Shown: positions 38,541-48,427 of the stretch, one piece after another
Numbering within the stretch: the first letter of the stretch is position 1
How the letters are laid out: each line of letters opens with the position of its first letter
Origin: Mycoplasma procyoni
Lineage (GTDB): Bacteria; Bacillota_I; Bacilli_A; Mycoplasmatales; Metamycoplasmataceae
DNA length: 64,000 nucleotides
Assembly (NCBI RefSeq): GCF_017052595.1
Contig: NZ_JAFIDB010000001.1
Span: 124,001 to 188,000, forward strand
Direction of reading: 5' to 3'
Made by a program: the position numbers and the translations under genes
The notes under the pieces: generated by a model
Databases searched by the model: none
What the model was told of the DNA's origin: nothing
What the model saw: the letters and a program-made list of their open reading frames with translations, nothing else

Positions 38541-39122
38541 TTAATTTTCTTCACTTTCTGCTTTTTCTGTAATTACTTCTGCTTCTTGGAATCCTTTGTT
38601 TTCTGCTGCTGATTTAGCATCTTCTTCTAATTTAGCTGCTTTTGCGTTTGCAACAGCTTCTGCTTTAGCTGCTGAGTTAGCTGCTTTTTTAGCTGCAGCA
38701 ACGTCATCTCATCCTTCCACAAGAACACCCATGTTTTTAGCAGTTCCAGCGATTGTAGCCATAGCTTTATCAACTGAATCTGTGTTTAAGTCAACTAATT
38801 TGTATTCCGCAATTTCTCTTAATTGTTGTAATGAAATTGTTGCAACAATTTTTGTTTTTGAGTTTGAAGAACCTGATTGAATTTTAGCTGCTTGTTTAAT
38901 TTTGTATGAAGCTGGTGATGTAAATAATTTAAAATCAAATGATTTATCTTTGTAAATTGTAATTGCGACAGGAACTGGTTCACTTCCTCTGTCTCTTGTT
39001 TGGTCGTTAAATTGTTTTGTAAATTCAGGCATAACAATACCTAAACCTGCTAAAGCTGGTCCTGGTTTTGCTTGTCCGGCATTAAATTGCAATTTAGCAA
39101 CACGTACTATTTCTTTTGCCAT
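38541..39122 (-). CDS. rplK: 50S ribosomal protein L11 with acidic/alanine-rich C-terminal extension
   Basis: A 193-residue protein; the L11 core ends near residue 140, the usual full length. Core features are VAKLQFNAGQAKPGPALAGLGI and the SGSSNSKTKIVATISLQQL region. The remaining 50-odd residues, beginning GWDDVAAAKKAANSAAKA, are rich in Ala, Lys and Glu and likely helical. ATG 39122 follows AAAGGATGCTCGC. The extension is not part of the standard L11 fold. Confidence 0.96.
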
Positions 39123-39176
39123 GCGAGCATCCTTTCTAATCTCTTGGTGGTATTAACGATTTTCTCTTCCACTGAG

Positions 39177-39192
39177 GCAATATAAATATTGC
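39177..39192 (-). promoter_or_regulatory. Palindrome in the L11-L1 leader
   Basis: GCAATAT-TT-ATATTGC, a 7-bp perfect stem about 55 bases before rplK. It could be part of the leader structure for L1 autoregulation or simply flank the promoter. No further support is visible. Confidence 0.35.
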
Positions 39193-39319
39193 TTTTAAAT
39201 TCTACTACATTTTTGTTTTTTTAGAAGCATATAATCGTTTTTTGACTAAATTTTAAAATTATTAAAGGGAATAATCTATTTTAAGGTGATTTTGAAGTAA
39301 AATTTAATAGAGGTAATAA

Positions 39320-40786
39320 ATGTCAATTATAGATAAAAAATTTTTAGAAATATTAGTCAAAGAGTTGAGGCTACTAACAAAAGAAAACGAATGAGTTGAA
39401 TTTAAAGTAAATAATGTAGAACCATTTTTAATTGGAGAATACATTTCTGCACTAAGCAATTCTGTAGCTCTTTTAAAGAGAAATAAAGGATATTTGATTT
39501 GAGGAATCAATGATATTACTCATGAAATTGTTGGAACTTCATTTGATTATAGAAATGCTAAAAAAGGTTCTGAAAACCTTGAACTCTGACTAACAAGAAT
39601 GTTAACTCCAAAAATAAATTTCGAATTTCACGATATTTTTATTGAAGATAAAAAAGTTGTTATTTTAATAATTGATCCTGCTTCTGGACAACCTACTCAA
39701 TTTGAAGGAAAAGAATTCATAAGAATCGGAAGTTCTAAAAAACCACTAAAAGACTTTCCTGAAAAAGAGAAAAAATTGTGAAAAGTTTTTGATAATGAAG
39801 TGGAAGAATTAAAAATAGCAAAACACAATAATAACTTTGAAGATCTTAAATTTTTTCTTGATATTGAAAATTATTATAAAAAAATTAATCACCCATTGCC
39901 AGAAAATAAAGACAAAATTATCGATGACTTGATTAATGAAAAATTCATTAAAAAATCTGATGCAAATCTTTATGACATAACGAATATGGGAGCGCTTTTA
40001 ATTGCAAAAAATATAAAAGATTTTGAATATCTAAATCACAAAGATGTAAGAGTTATTTGATACAAAGGAAATAACAAATTAGAAACAATAAGAGAAAGAA
40101 ATTTTACACAAGGATATGCATTGTCATATGAAGAAATAATAGAATATATTATGACGATAATTCCTCAACAAGAAGTTATTGAAAATGGTATAAGAATTTC
40201 AACTACTTCTTATCCAAGAATTGCAATTAGAGAAATCGTTTCAAATCTTTTAATTCATCAATCAATTGAGCAAAAGGGAACAAACCCTATGATCGAAGTA
40301 TTTGAAAATAGAATTGAATTTTCAAATGCAGGTTCTCTATTAATAAGTGTAGATAGAATAATCGACAGTGTTCCTGTTTCAAGAAATGAAAATATTGCTG
40401 GCTTTATGCATAAGTGTGGTATCTGCGAAGAACGTGGAAGTGGTTATGATAAAATTCTTTTTGAAACAATTAAAGAGAGAATGATGGCTCCAAAAATCGA
40501 AAATCAAGATGACAAATTTACAAAAGTAACTTTATTTTCTAAAATCCCTTTTGACTTAATGTCTAAGGAAGATAAAATAAGAACATGTTATATGTTTGTG
40601 TGTTTATCTTACATTATGGAAAATAAGGCAATAACTAATAATTCAGTAAGAGAGACATTTGGTCTTGATGAAAAAGATAAGTATAAAATATCGAGAATTT
40701 TAAAGGATTTAGTTGACTTACAACTTATAAAAATAATTGATAACAATGCACCAAAACACACTAAGTACATCCCTTTTTGAGCTTAA
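39320..40786 (+). CDS. AlbA_2/Schlafen-type ATP-binding transcriptional regulator-like protein
   Basis: A 488-residue protein. The N-terminal AlbA_2 domain starts near ENEWVEFKVNN, with GYLIWGINDITHEIVGT after 45 residues, the typical pair of motifs. An HATPase_c_4-like region follows (about residues 270-400): YPRIAIREIVSNLLIHQS, then NRIEFSNAG and GICEERGSGYDKI. The C-terminal 90 residues look like a winged helix. Such proteins bind DNA or RNA and are found in regulators and defence systems. The gene has a weak AGAGGT ribosome binding site and stands apart from neighbours. Confidence 0.82.
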
Positions 40787-40805
40787 GTCCTAAAAATGGT
40801 TCATT

Positions 40806-40980
40806 TTAAGTTGCGGTAAGTTGCAAAATTGCTGTTTTTAGCAAGATTAAAAATTTTAAAACCCCTATAAATAGGGATTTTTTATTTTTTGAAGTTCAAT
40901 TTTAACTTGCAGTAAGTTGCGCAAGTTAAAAATTTAAGCCTTTTTTTGATGATTTTTAGTCGATTTTTAGTTTAAGTTGC
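40806..40980. repeat. 175-bp direct repeat, copy A
   Basis: Begins with TTAAGTTGCGGTAAGTTGC and ends TTTAAGTTGC. It contains a CCCTATAAATAGGGATTTTTT hairpin and an 11-bp stem TTTTAACTTGC / GCAAGTTAAAA around AGTAAGTTGC. It matches copy B along its whole length with scattered substitutions. No reading frame of note. Confidence 0.85.
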
Positions 40981-41006
40981 AAATAGTACTATTTTTCAAA
41001 AATGCC

Positions 41007-41029
41007 TATTTATAGGGATTTTTTTAAAA
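41007..41029 (+). repeat. Additional copy of the CCTATTTATAGG hairpin between the two repeats
   Basis: GCCTATTTATAGGGATTTTTTT resembles the hairpin inside both 175-bp units, where the reading is CCTATAAATAGG followed by T-run. The spacer of about 112 bases between copies A and B therefore carries part of a third unit. Confidence 0.5.
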
Positions 41030-41092
41030 TGCTTACTTTTATGTGCGATTAAAACAGTGTTTTTTAGTGAAAAAATGCAAAAATAAGGGAGT

Positions 41093-41267
41093 TTAAGTTG
41101 CGGTAAGTTGCAAAATTGCTGTTTTTAGCAGAATTTAAAAATTAGAAAGTCCTATAAATAGGGATTTTTAATTTTTGAAACTGAGAATTTAACTTGCGGT
41201 AAGTTGCGCAAGTTAAAATTTTAGGGCTTTTTTGGGCTGTTTTTTCTCAATTTTAAGTTTAAGTTGC
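41093..41267. repeat. 175-bp direct repeat, copy B
   Basis: Second copy, 287 bases downstream of the first, with the same start TTAAGTTGCGGTAAGTTGC, the CCTATAAATAGGGATTTTT hairpin, the TTTAACTTGC / GCAAGTTAAA stem and the same end. Divergence from copy A is spread evenly, so the duplication is not recent. Confidence 0.85.
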
Positions 41268-41310
41268 AATAAGTGGTGCTACTGAAAATTTGCTTTGTTT
41301 TAAGCTTAAA

Positions 41311-41338
41311 CAAAAAGAACAGAAATATTTCTGTTCTT
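41311..41338 (-). terminator. Terminator of gyrB
   Basis: AAGAACAGAAAT-ATTTCTGTTCTT, a 12-bp perfect palindrome followed by T5 on the minus strand, eight bases beyond the gyrB stop. Confidence 0.85.
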
Positions 41339-41345
41339 GAAATTA

Positions 41346-43271
41346 TTATAGGTCGATGTTTTTTACAAATTTTGCGTTTTCTTCAATAAATTCACGTCTT
41401 GGAGCAACTTCTTCGCCCATTAATTGTTCAAAAACTTGAGAAGCAATCATTGCATCTTTAATTTGAACTTGGTACATTTTTCTGGCTGCTGGATCCATTG
41501 TTGTTTCTCATAATTGTTCTGGGTCCATTTCTCCAAGTCCTTTGTATCTTTGGATTCCGAATCTTGCATCACCAATTCTTTTTAGAATTTCTTCCTTTTG
41601 AGCATCGTTGTATGCATATTCATCTTTTTTACCATATGAAATTTTGTATAAAGGCGGTTGAGCAATGTAAATGAATCCATATTCAATTAGAGGTTTAAAG
41701 TATCTGTATAAAAATGTTAATAGAAGAGTTCTAATGTGAGCACCATCGACGTCGGCGTCAGTCATGATAACAATCTTGTGGTATCTTAGTTTGTTGATGT
41801 TGAATTCTGGACTAATTCCTGTTCCAAATGCAGTAATTAAAGAAAGAATTTCTTCATTTCTAAATACTTTATCATCGCTTGTTTTTTGGGAGTTAATTAC
41901 TTTCCCTCTTAAAGGTAAAATTGCTTGATAGTGACGATCACGCCCCATTTTCGCACTACCTCCAGCGGAGTTCCCCTCAACGATGTATAATTCAGCTATT
42001 TCAGCATTTTTTGTTGAACAGTCAGCTAATTTTCCTGGTAGTGAACCAATGTCGCTTGAGCTTTTTTTCTTTGTAGCTTCTCTTGCATTAGCAGCGGCTC
42101 TTCTTGCTTTTTGAGCTAATAAATTACGCTCAATAATCTTTCTTGCATCACCTGGATTTTCGTTTAAGAATCTTTCAAAAACTTCAGAGAAAATTTTGTT
42201 TACAGCAGGTCTAACATCTTTGTTGATTAATTTTCCTTTTGTTTGTCCTTCAAACATTGGATCGCTGTGTTTTACTGAAATAACAACAAACATTCCTTCT
42301 TTTAGATCATCTCTTGAAAACTTATCATTTTCAGATTTTAGAAGTTTGTTTTCTAAGGCATAGTTATTAAGAATTCTTGAAAGGGAATCGAAAAGTCCTG
42401 TTTCGTGTGTTCCACCTTCTTTGTTATAAATGTTGTTTGCGTAAGTTAGAATTTCTTCTCTATCTTCAGTTACATATTGTAAAGAAACTTCAACATTGAT
42501 GTCTGTTGATCTTTCTTCCCCTAAATTAAATACACCTTCTGCATAAATTGGGTGTTCAATAACTTTTTCATATCCTTTTGTTAGCTCACTGATGTAGTCA
42601 ATAATTCCACCTTCAAAGCAGAATTGTTTTTTAACACCTGTTCTTTCGTCTTCAACAACAAATTTTAGTCCTTTTGTTAAGTAAGCTGTTTGTTTGATTC
42701 TATCGATGATTGTGTCGAATTTAAAATCATGTTCTTCCATGATGCTAAAATCAGGTTTGAACATAATTGTTGTACCTGTTTCACCTTCAGCACATTCACC
42801 GATAACTTTAAGATCATCAAGTTTTTTTCCACCATCTACATATTCTTGGAAATAAACCTTTTTATCTCTTTTGATTCAAACTTTTAGATTAGAACTTAAG
42901 GCATTAACAACAGAAGCTCCAACTCCATGGAGTCCTCCAGAAACTTTATAAGCACTACTGTCAAATTTACCACCAGCATGTAAAACAGTTAAAACAACTT
43001 CAGCAGCTGAAACCCCATGTTTTGGATGAATTCCAACAGGAATCCCACGTCCATTATCACTAATTTTTGCATAGCCATCTTTTGTAATTGTTACATGAAT
43101 CTCGTTTGCAAATCCCGCTAAAGACTCATCAACTGAGTTGTCAACAATTTCTCAAATTAAGTGGTGTAGAGCAACAATTCCTGTTCCTCCAACATACATT
43201 CCAGGACGTTTTCTAACAGCTTCTAAACCCTCTAGGGACTGTATACTACTTGCACCATATTCATTAGACAT
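41346..43271 (-). CDS. gyrB: DNA gyrase subunit B
   Basis: A 641-residue type II topoisomerase subunit. The ATPase part has [10 protein letters not shown], then [12 protein letters not shown] and [14 protein letters not shown] on the minus strand. The TOPRIM domain has [20 protein letters not shown] and [10 protein letters not shown] with the metal Asp residues; the C-terminus has [20 protein letters not shown]. GyrB rather than ParE is chosen because of the MDPEQLWETTMDP pattern and the length. ATG 43271 follows GGAGGTAATT. Confidence 0.93.
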
Positions 43272-43430
43272 AATTACCTCCATACATCAAAATTTGTATT
43301 TAATTTATATTTTAAATTATACCACATTTCCCCTTTTTTGCCTTGTTGAAGCTGTATAATAATTTTTTTGCATCTTGAATAATCCTAAAATTTCTTTATA
43401 TTACTAAACAATCTTAATGCTTAAATTATT

Positions 43431-43466
43431 AAAAAATAACCCACTAGTAAGCTAATGAGTTATTTG
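43431..43466 (-). terminator. Terminator of the dacA-mgtE-pgsA operon
   Basis: On the minus strand AATAACTCATTAG pairs imperfectly with CTAGTGGGTTATT, followed by T6, just after the pgsA stop. Confidence 0.8.
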
Positions 43467-43468
43467 TA

Positions 43469-44071
43469 TTATTCATGTTTAAATTTAATTAGATCTTTAA
43501 TTGCATATACATATAAAAATCCTGAATAAAGTGAAAATCCTAAAGCAACTATCATTAATGTGTTAAATAATCAATAAACAATCACAAAAGCATTTCCCTC
43601 AACTAAAGGTAATACTAACATCATTAAAATTAAAACGATGCTTTGAATCATTGTTTTAATTTTACCTCAAATTGAAGCAGCAACTTCTCTGTTTGATTTT
43701 GCAGCAAGATTTCTAGAACCATCAACAATGATGTCTCTTGCAATAAATAAAACAACTATTCAGATTTCAATTCAACCAAAGTATGCTAAGAAAACCATTG
43801 CAGTTGCTGTCATAACTTTATCGGCAATTGGATCAAATAGTTTTCCGAAGTTTGAAACTACATTGTATTTTCTTGCTAAAAATCCATCTAAAAAGTCTGT
43901 GATCATAGCAGAAATAAAGATTACAAGAGCAAGTGTTAAAGCTCAATAAAGATTGCTTTTTACACTGTAGGCCGGCTTTGAAAAGCTAAATACTAACATG
44001 AAAATCAAGAACGGAATAAAGGCAATCATTCTTGAAATTGTAAGAATATTAGGTAAATTCTTTTTATTCAT
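43469..44071 (-). CDS. pgsA: CDP-diacylglycerol-glycerol-3-phosphate 3-phosphatidyltransferase
   Basis: A 200-residue membrane enzyme that makes phosphatidylglycerol phosphate. The CDP-alcohol phosphotransferase motif reads TDFLDGFLARKYNVVSNFG, then KLFDPIADK, matching D-x2-D-G-x2-A-R-x8-G-x3-D-x3-D. Four or five membrane helices are visible. Its ATG lies inside the end of the preceding small membrane-protein gene, so translation is coupled. Confidence 0.92.
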
Positions 44072-44567
44072 ATTTCTCCTTCATTTCTAAATATTGTTTT
44101 TTATCTGTTTCATCTGATAAAAATAATTCTTCTAATTCTTTAAAATATTTTATAGTATCTTGACATCTTTTTTGTCATAAATTTGATTTTGTTGTAATTA
44201 GATCGTTTAGTTTTTCTGGTAATAAATCATTTTTTTCATAAGGATTATTAACAAAAATTCTTTTGTAACCGTCTAGTTCAAAAAAACTTTTTAGACCTTG
44301 TTGTGCTCAATGGTTGATGTCTTTCATTTTTTCATCACCAATTGAAACAACGAAGTGTTCTAGTTTATAATCATTTTTTTCAATTATTCAGTTAGCTTTT
44401 GAAACTATGTGAAGCATTAATTCTTTTTCTTCTTTAGCTAATTTTTCTTTTTCTAATTTGATTTTCTTTCTTTTTTTTCTATCACTGATGTATTGGAAAA
44501 GGAAGATACCAATTAAAAGAGCAACGATCACAACGATCATTATTATTAAAACAACTGTACTATCCAT
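44064..44567 (-). CDS. Small membrane-anchored protein of unknown function
   Basis: A 167-residue protein. Residues 4-24 form a membrane helix (VVLIIMIVVIVALLIGIFLF region); a highly charged Lys/Glu stretch (about 30-52) then leads to a globular cytoplasmic part with Trp and Phe residues. I do not recognise a family. ATG 44567 follows AGGAGGTTAAA. It sits between mgtE and pgsA and overlaps the pgsA start by 8 bases, so it shares their operon. Confidence 0.75.
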
Positions 44568-44576
44568 TTTAACCTC

Positions 44577-46022
44577 CTAAATTAATAAAAATACTAATAT
44601 TGTAATTCCAAAAAATATAAATGTTGATGTTGCATCTGTTAGTGTTGCAAGAATTGGAGCTGACATAACTGCTGGATCTTTTCCAAATCTTGCAGCAATT
44701 AAAGGAATGATTGAACCCAAGATTTTTGAGAAGACAATTACAAGAAACATTGCGATTGATGAAGCTGCAGAAATAATTAAAATATATGCGTATTTTGGTA
44801 ATTTTGTTGTAATTCCATCGTGTGTAATTGGTTCAGCTATAAAGATATCTCGTGTTGCCATAAAGTAAATAACAAGTCTGATAAAGTTAATTAACATCAA
44901 TATAGAACCAATTGTCATCCCAACATTAAGTTCTTTAAAAAATACTTTTCGCATGTATCCACGTTTTTCAATTTCGCCAAGCGATAAAGCACGTGTAATT
45001 GTTGTTGCGGACTGTGAACCAGCATTTCCAGCAGAACCCGAAATAACAGGAATAATAGAGACAATTGTTGATATAAAGATTCCTAAACCAAGGGATTTTA
45101 GGGAATCATTGTGTTCTAAAGTATCAGTAAATAGCTGTATAACAACTTGCGAAAGTGTTGATCCAAGCATCAAAATAATTAATCAGAAAATTCTGGATTT
45201 AACTATTTTCATAACGCTTGTTTTTAGATATTCTTCTTCTGAAACTTCTGAATTAATTCCGGCCATTTTATACATATCTTCTGTGGCTTCTTCTTGGAAA
45301 ATATCAATAATATCATCCGAAGTAACCATACCAACAAGCCTGTTTGAAGAGTCCATTACAGGAATAACTGACATATCATGTTCAGCAAAGACATTAGCAA
45401 CCTTTTCTTTGGCGTCTGTTGTATAAACAAAAGGTACAGCGAACATTATATCTTTTAGTTGGTATGAAACTTTAGAGAAAACAATGTCCTCTAAAGTTAG
45501 CGCTCCAACGAGTTTTTTGTTTTTGTTTACAATGTAGTAGTAGTGAGTTAGCTCAACATCGTCTTTTTTAGCTCTAATATACTCAAGGGCTTGTTTTGCT
45601 GTTCAGTATTCTTTTAGAGCAATGATGTCAACAGACATCACAGAACCGATGTGATCTTCATCATAACGCAGAATCTTGTTAAGTGCCTTTCTTTTTTCAG
45701 GATCGATATTTCTTAAGATTCTTGTAGAAAGATTTTGAGGCATTTCTTCTATAAGATCTGCAATTTCATCTGTATATAATTCATCAACAATTTGATCAAT
45801 CATATCATCTGAAAAGTTGTTGATTAATTCTTCTTGAGAATCACTGTCTAAATAAGAAAATACTTCTGCTGCATTTTCTGTATTTAGCATTCTAAAAAAA
45901 ATAACTCTTTCAACAACTGACAACTCAGATGCCTCAAGAGCTATTTGTGCAATCGGAGTCGTTTTAGAGAAATCTCTTATTCAGTTTATGTCTTTTTTTT
46001 CTATTGCATCTTTTAAAGACAT
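44577..46022 (-). CDS. mgtE: Magnesium transporter MgtE
   Basis: A 481-residue Mg2+ channel. An N-terminal MgtE_N superhelical domain (residues 20-130, with EVFSYLDSDSQEELINNFSD) is followed by two CBS domains (about 135-260, ending VVTSDDIIDIFQEEATEDMYK, the MgtE plug region) and a membrane domain of five helices. The pore segment SGSAGNAGSQSATTITRAL matches the Mg-selective GNxGxQxxTxxxR motif. ATG 46022 follows AGGAGGTCGTT, nine bases after the cyclase gene. No Mg riboswitch is seen. Confidence 0.95.
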
Positions 46023-46031
46023 AACGACCTC

Positions 46032-46607
46032 CTAATTTTTAAGTTTTTGTTCTAGTGCTTTTTTGAATTCTTCGATTGAAACATACTCGAATTTTCCGTG
46101 TTTTGCAATTGTAATTCCACCTGTTTCTTCTGAAACAACTATTGTTGTGGAATCTGATTGTTCACTAATTCCCATAGCAGCCCTATGACGTGAACCATAT
46201 TTATTATTTATTGATTTTGAAGTAATTTTATAATAAGTAGAAGCATAAATCATTTTATTTGCTCTTATTATTACTGCTCCATCGTGTAATGGTGAATTTT
46301 TATTAAAAATTGAAATCAATAAAGAGGATGAAATATTTGAGTCTATCTTTACACCATCTGTTCTCATGTTTTCGATATTATCACGGTTTTCAATTGTGAT
46401 AATAGCACCTGTTTTAGTTCTAGATAGCTCTTCAACTGCGTTTTTTAGTTCAATAATAACTCTATTTTTATTAGAATCTGCCATTTCTTGAAATTTTGAT
46501 TTTTTACTTCTAATGTGCTTTATTAAAGAAATTAATTCCTTTGTCCCGATTAAAATTGTTAAAAGAAGACAAATTATTAGAATAATTCAAATTAGAGCTA
46601 TAGTCAT
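46032..46607 (-). CDS. dacA: Diadenylate cyclase (c-di-AMP synthase), single-helix type
   Basis: A 191-residue enzyme. One N-terminal membrane helix (residues 3-25) and a short basic linker precede the DAC domain. The active-site motifs are DGAVIIRANKM and YGSRHRAAMGIS; GAIITIENRD is the expected leading strand. It makes c-di-AMP from two ATP. Mollicute cyclases with a single helix are called CdaM, so the dacA symbol is used broadly. The ribosome binding site is poor (AAAGAAAAAGAT), and the ATG lies 12 bases beyond the terminator of the preceding gene. Confidence 0.93.
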
Positions 46608-46618
46608 ATCTTTTTCTT

Positions 46619-46651
46619 TAAAAAACGCATCATATTATTTTATGATGCGTT
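46619..46651 (-). terminator. Terminator/attenuator between CxxC protein gene and dacA
   Basis: AACGCATCATA pairs perfectly with TATGATGCGTT around a six-base loop, and T6 follows on the minus strand. Only 12 bases separate its end from the dacA ATG, so dacA must depend on read-through or on a promoter overlapping the hairpin. Confidence 0.85.
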
Positions 46652-46668
46652 AGAAAATATTGTTATTT

Positions 46669-48189
46669 TTATAGATGAGGAAGCACAAAGATTGTAATGA
46701 TCAAGAATAATGCTGCGAATCATAATAGGAATCATAGAGCATAGTTTGTTCATGTTCAAATTGTTTCTTTTCTGTAAAATTCTGTTTCTGATGAACCAAC
46801 AACGATTTTATCTTCAGCGTCTGTAATATCAATAACTTCAACTGGAGTTTCTTCTTTAGTTTTCTTGTTAACTAAAACGTATTCATCTGAATTTTTAATA
46901 TTTTCTTTTTGGTTGTAAGCTAGAATTTTGCTTGAAATACCATCTGCAACATTAACGTGTGTTAGTGTTGAAGAGTTAACAGATTCTACATTTGTTGTAG
47001 AAGTTGTAGATGAAACAACTGGAACAACAGTTGGTTCTGGTTTTTGTGATAATTCTGATTCTCATTTAGCAATTTCTTTTTCAATTTCTTGGCATTCTGC
47101 ACATTTATCAGCTTCATCTGATTTGTGTGTTGAAGCTGGTTTAGAAGTTGATGAAGCCATTGCTGGTGAAACTGTTGAAACTTCAAGAGCTGTAGCACAT
47201 CCACCACATGATTCTTTTTCTAGTTCTTCACTTTCTTTTGCAATTAATTGGCATTCTTTACAGTCGTGTGAAACTGCTTGAGCTTGTGTTGAAGCTTGTT
47301 GTGAAGGAGTTGCAGTAACAACATCTTTTAGTTGATTTTGAGCAACTTCATTTGAAGGTTTTGCTGCTACTACATTAAATACAGAATCACATTGTTCACA
47401 ACCGTTAATTAATTGACTTTGTTCTTCTTGAAGCATTTTGTTGCATTCTTCACATTCTATAGATGAAAGAACGATTTTTTGTTCATTTGTGTTTTTCATT
47501 GGTGATGTTGAAGTAACAATTTTGTTATCTTCTGCTTCAAGTTCTTTGTTTTCAAGTTCAGCTTCTTTGCATTCTTTGCATTCTTGTGTAGTTTCTACAT
47601 TTTCTGCAACAACTGGTTCTGCTGGAGCTTGTGAACATTCGAAGCAATCATCTCCTAATTCGTTCTCTAGAGCAAATCTACATTCTTCACATTCATAGTC
47701 AAATTCCGCAACTGGTGCATGTTGAGCAACTGGAACAACTTCAACTTTTTCCATTGTTGCAACTTTTGGTTCTTCTTTAACTTCTTCTTTTTTCTCTTCT
47801 GCTTTAACTACTTCTTTTACAACTTCTTTTTCTTCTTTAGCCATTAATGGTGCTCATGTTTTAACATCTTCGTCAAGTTTAGCACATTCATCACACTCAT
47901 CTGTTACATCTCATTCTGGTTCAACAGCTTTTTTAGGTTCAAAGTGAATGATTTCTACTTCAACTTCATCTTCTGGATTTTCACCAATTCTTGTTTTGAT
48001 TGAGCTAACGAAAACTCCATTTTCTCTTAATCACATTGTTGCATTAAGTTTTAGAGATTTGAAGTGTTCGATACATTCTTCAAGAGAATCAAAAATTTTG
48101 TATTTGTTTATTTTAGCTTTTTTAAAAGTAAATTCAGTTTTTTTTGTTTTTTTGTTAGTTCTTTTTGAACAATAAAATTTATCAATCAT
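46669..48189 (-). CDS. Tail-anchored protein with nine CxxC motifs, unknown function
   Basis: A 506-residue protein. Residues 1-85 form a compact basic domain that begins MIDKFYCSKRTNKKTKK and includes a W-L-R-E-N-G-V-F-V-S-S strand; it recalls DUF2188-like folds, without proof. The middle (about 100-390) is acidic and carries nine CxxC pairs (CDEC, CEEC, CFEC, CKEC, CEEC, CEQC, CKEC, CGGC, CAEC), mostly arranged as C-x-x-C then 10-16 residues then C-x-x-C. The end (about 478-503) is one Trp-rich membrane helix, followed by only three residues, so the protein would be anchored by its tail. It has no signal peptide. Zinc or iron binding is inferred from the Cys pairs. Confidence 0.8.
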
Positions 48190-48390
48190 AATTCCTCTTT
48201 TTAATAATTTTTAATTTATTTTTGTCTATACAGCTTCTGTGCTAATAGTAAAAAAATTTTACAATATTTTATAATAAAAAAAAGAAAATAAATATAAATA
48301 TGCATAAAAAATGTAAAATTCATAGCTTTTTTCAAAAATTTGAGTATATTTTCTGTATTTTTTCTTTATAAAAAGGAAAAATTCCTTTTA

Positions 48391-48423
48391 AAAGAAAAGA
48401 CCAAACATCTCTGTTGGCCTTTG
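48391..48423 (-). terminator. Terminator of the coiled-coil membrane protein gene
   Basis: On the minus strand AAAGGCCAACAG pairs imperfectly with TTTGGTCTTT, followed by T-rich sequence. Confidence 0.65.
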
Positions 48424-48427
48424 TTTA

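Noticed and set aside
40806-41267. Possible CRISPR array
   Set aside because: Only two long units (175 bp) with diverged sequence and no short regular repeat-spacer pattern; no cas genes in the window.
46928-47281. Plus-strand frames opposite the CxxC gene
   Set aside because: They arise from the biased codons of the acidic, repetitive minus-strand gene, which has a proper start and a membrane tail.
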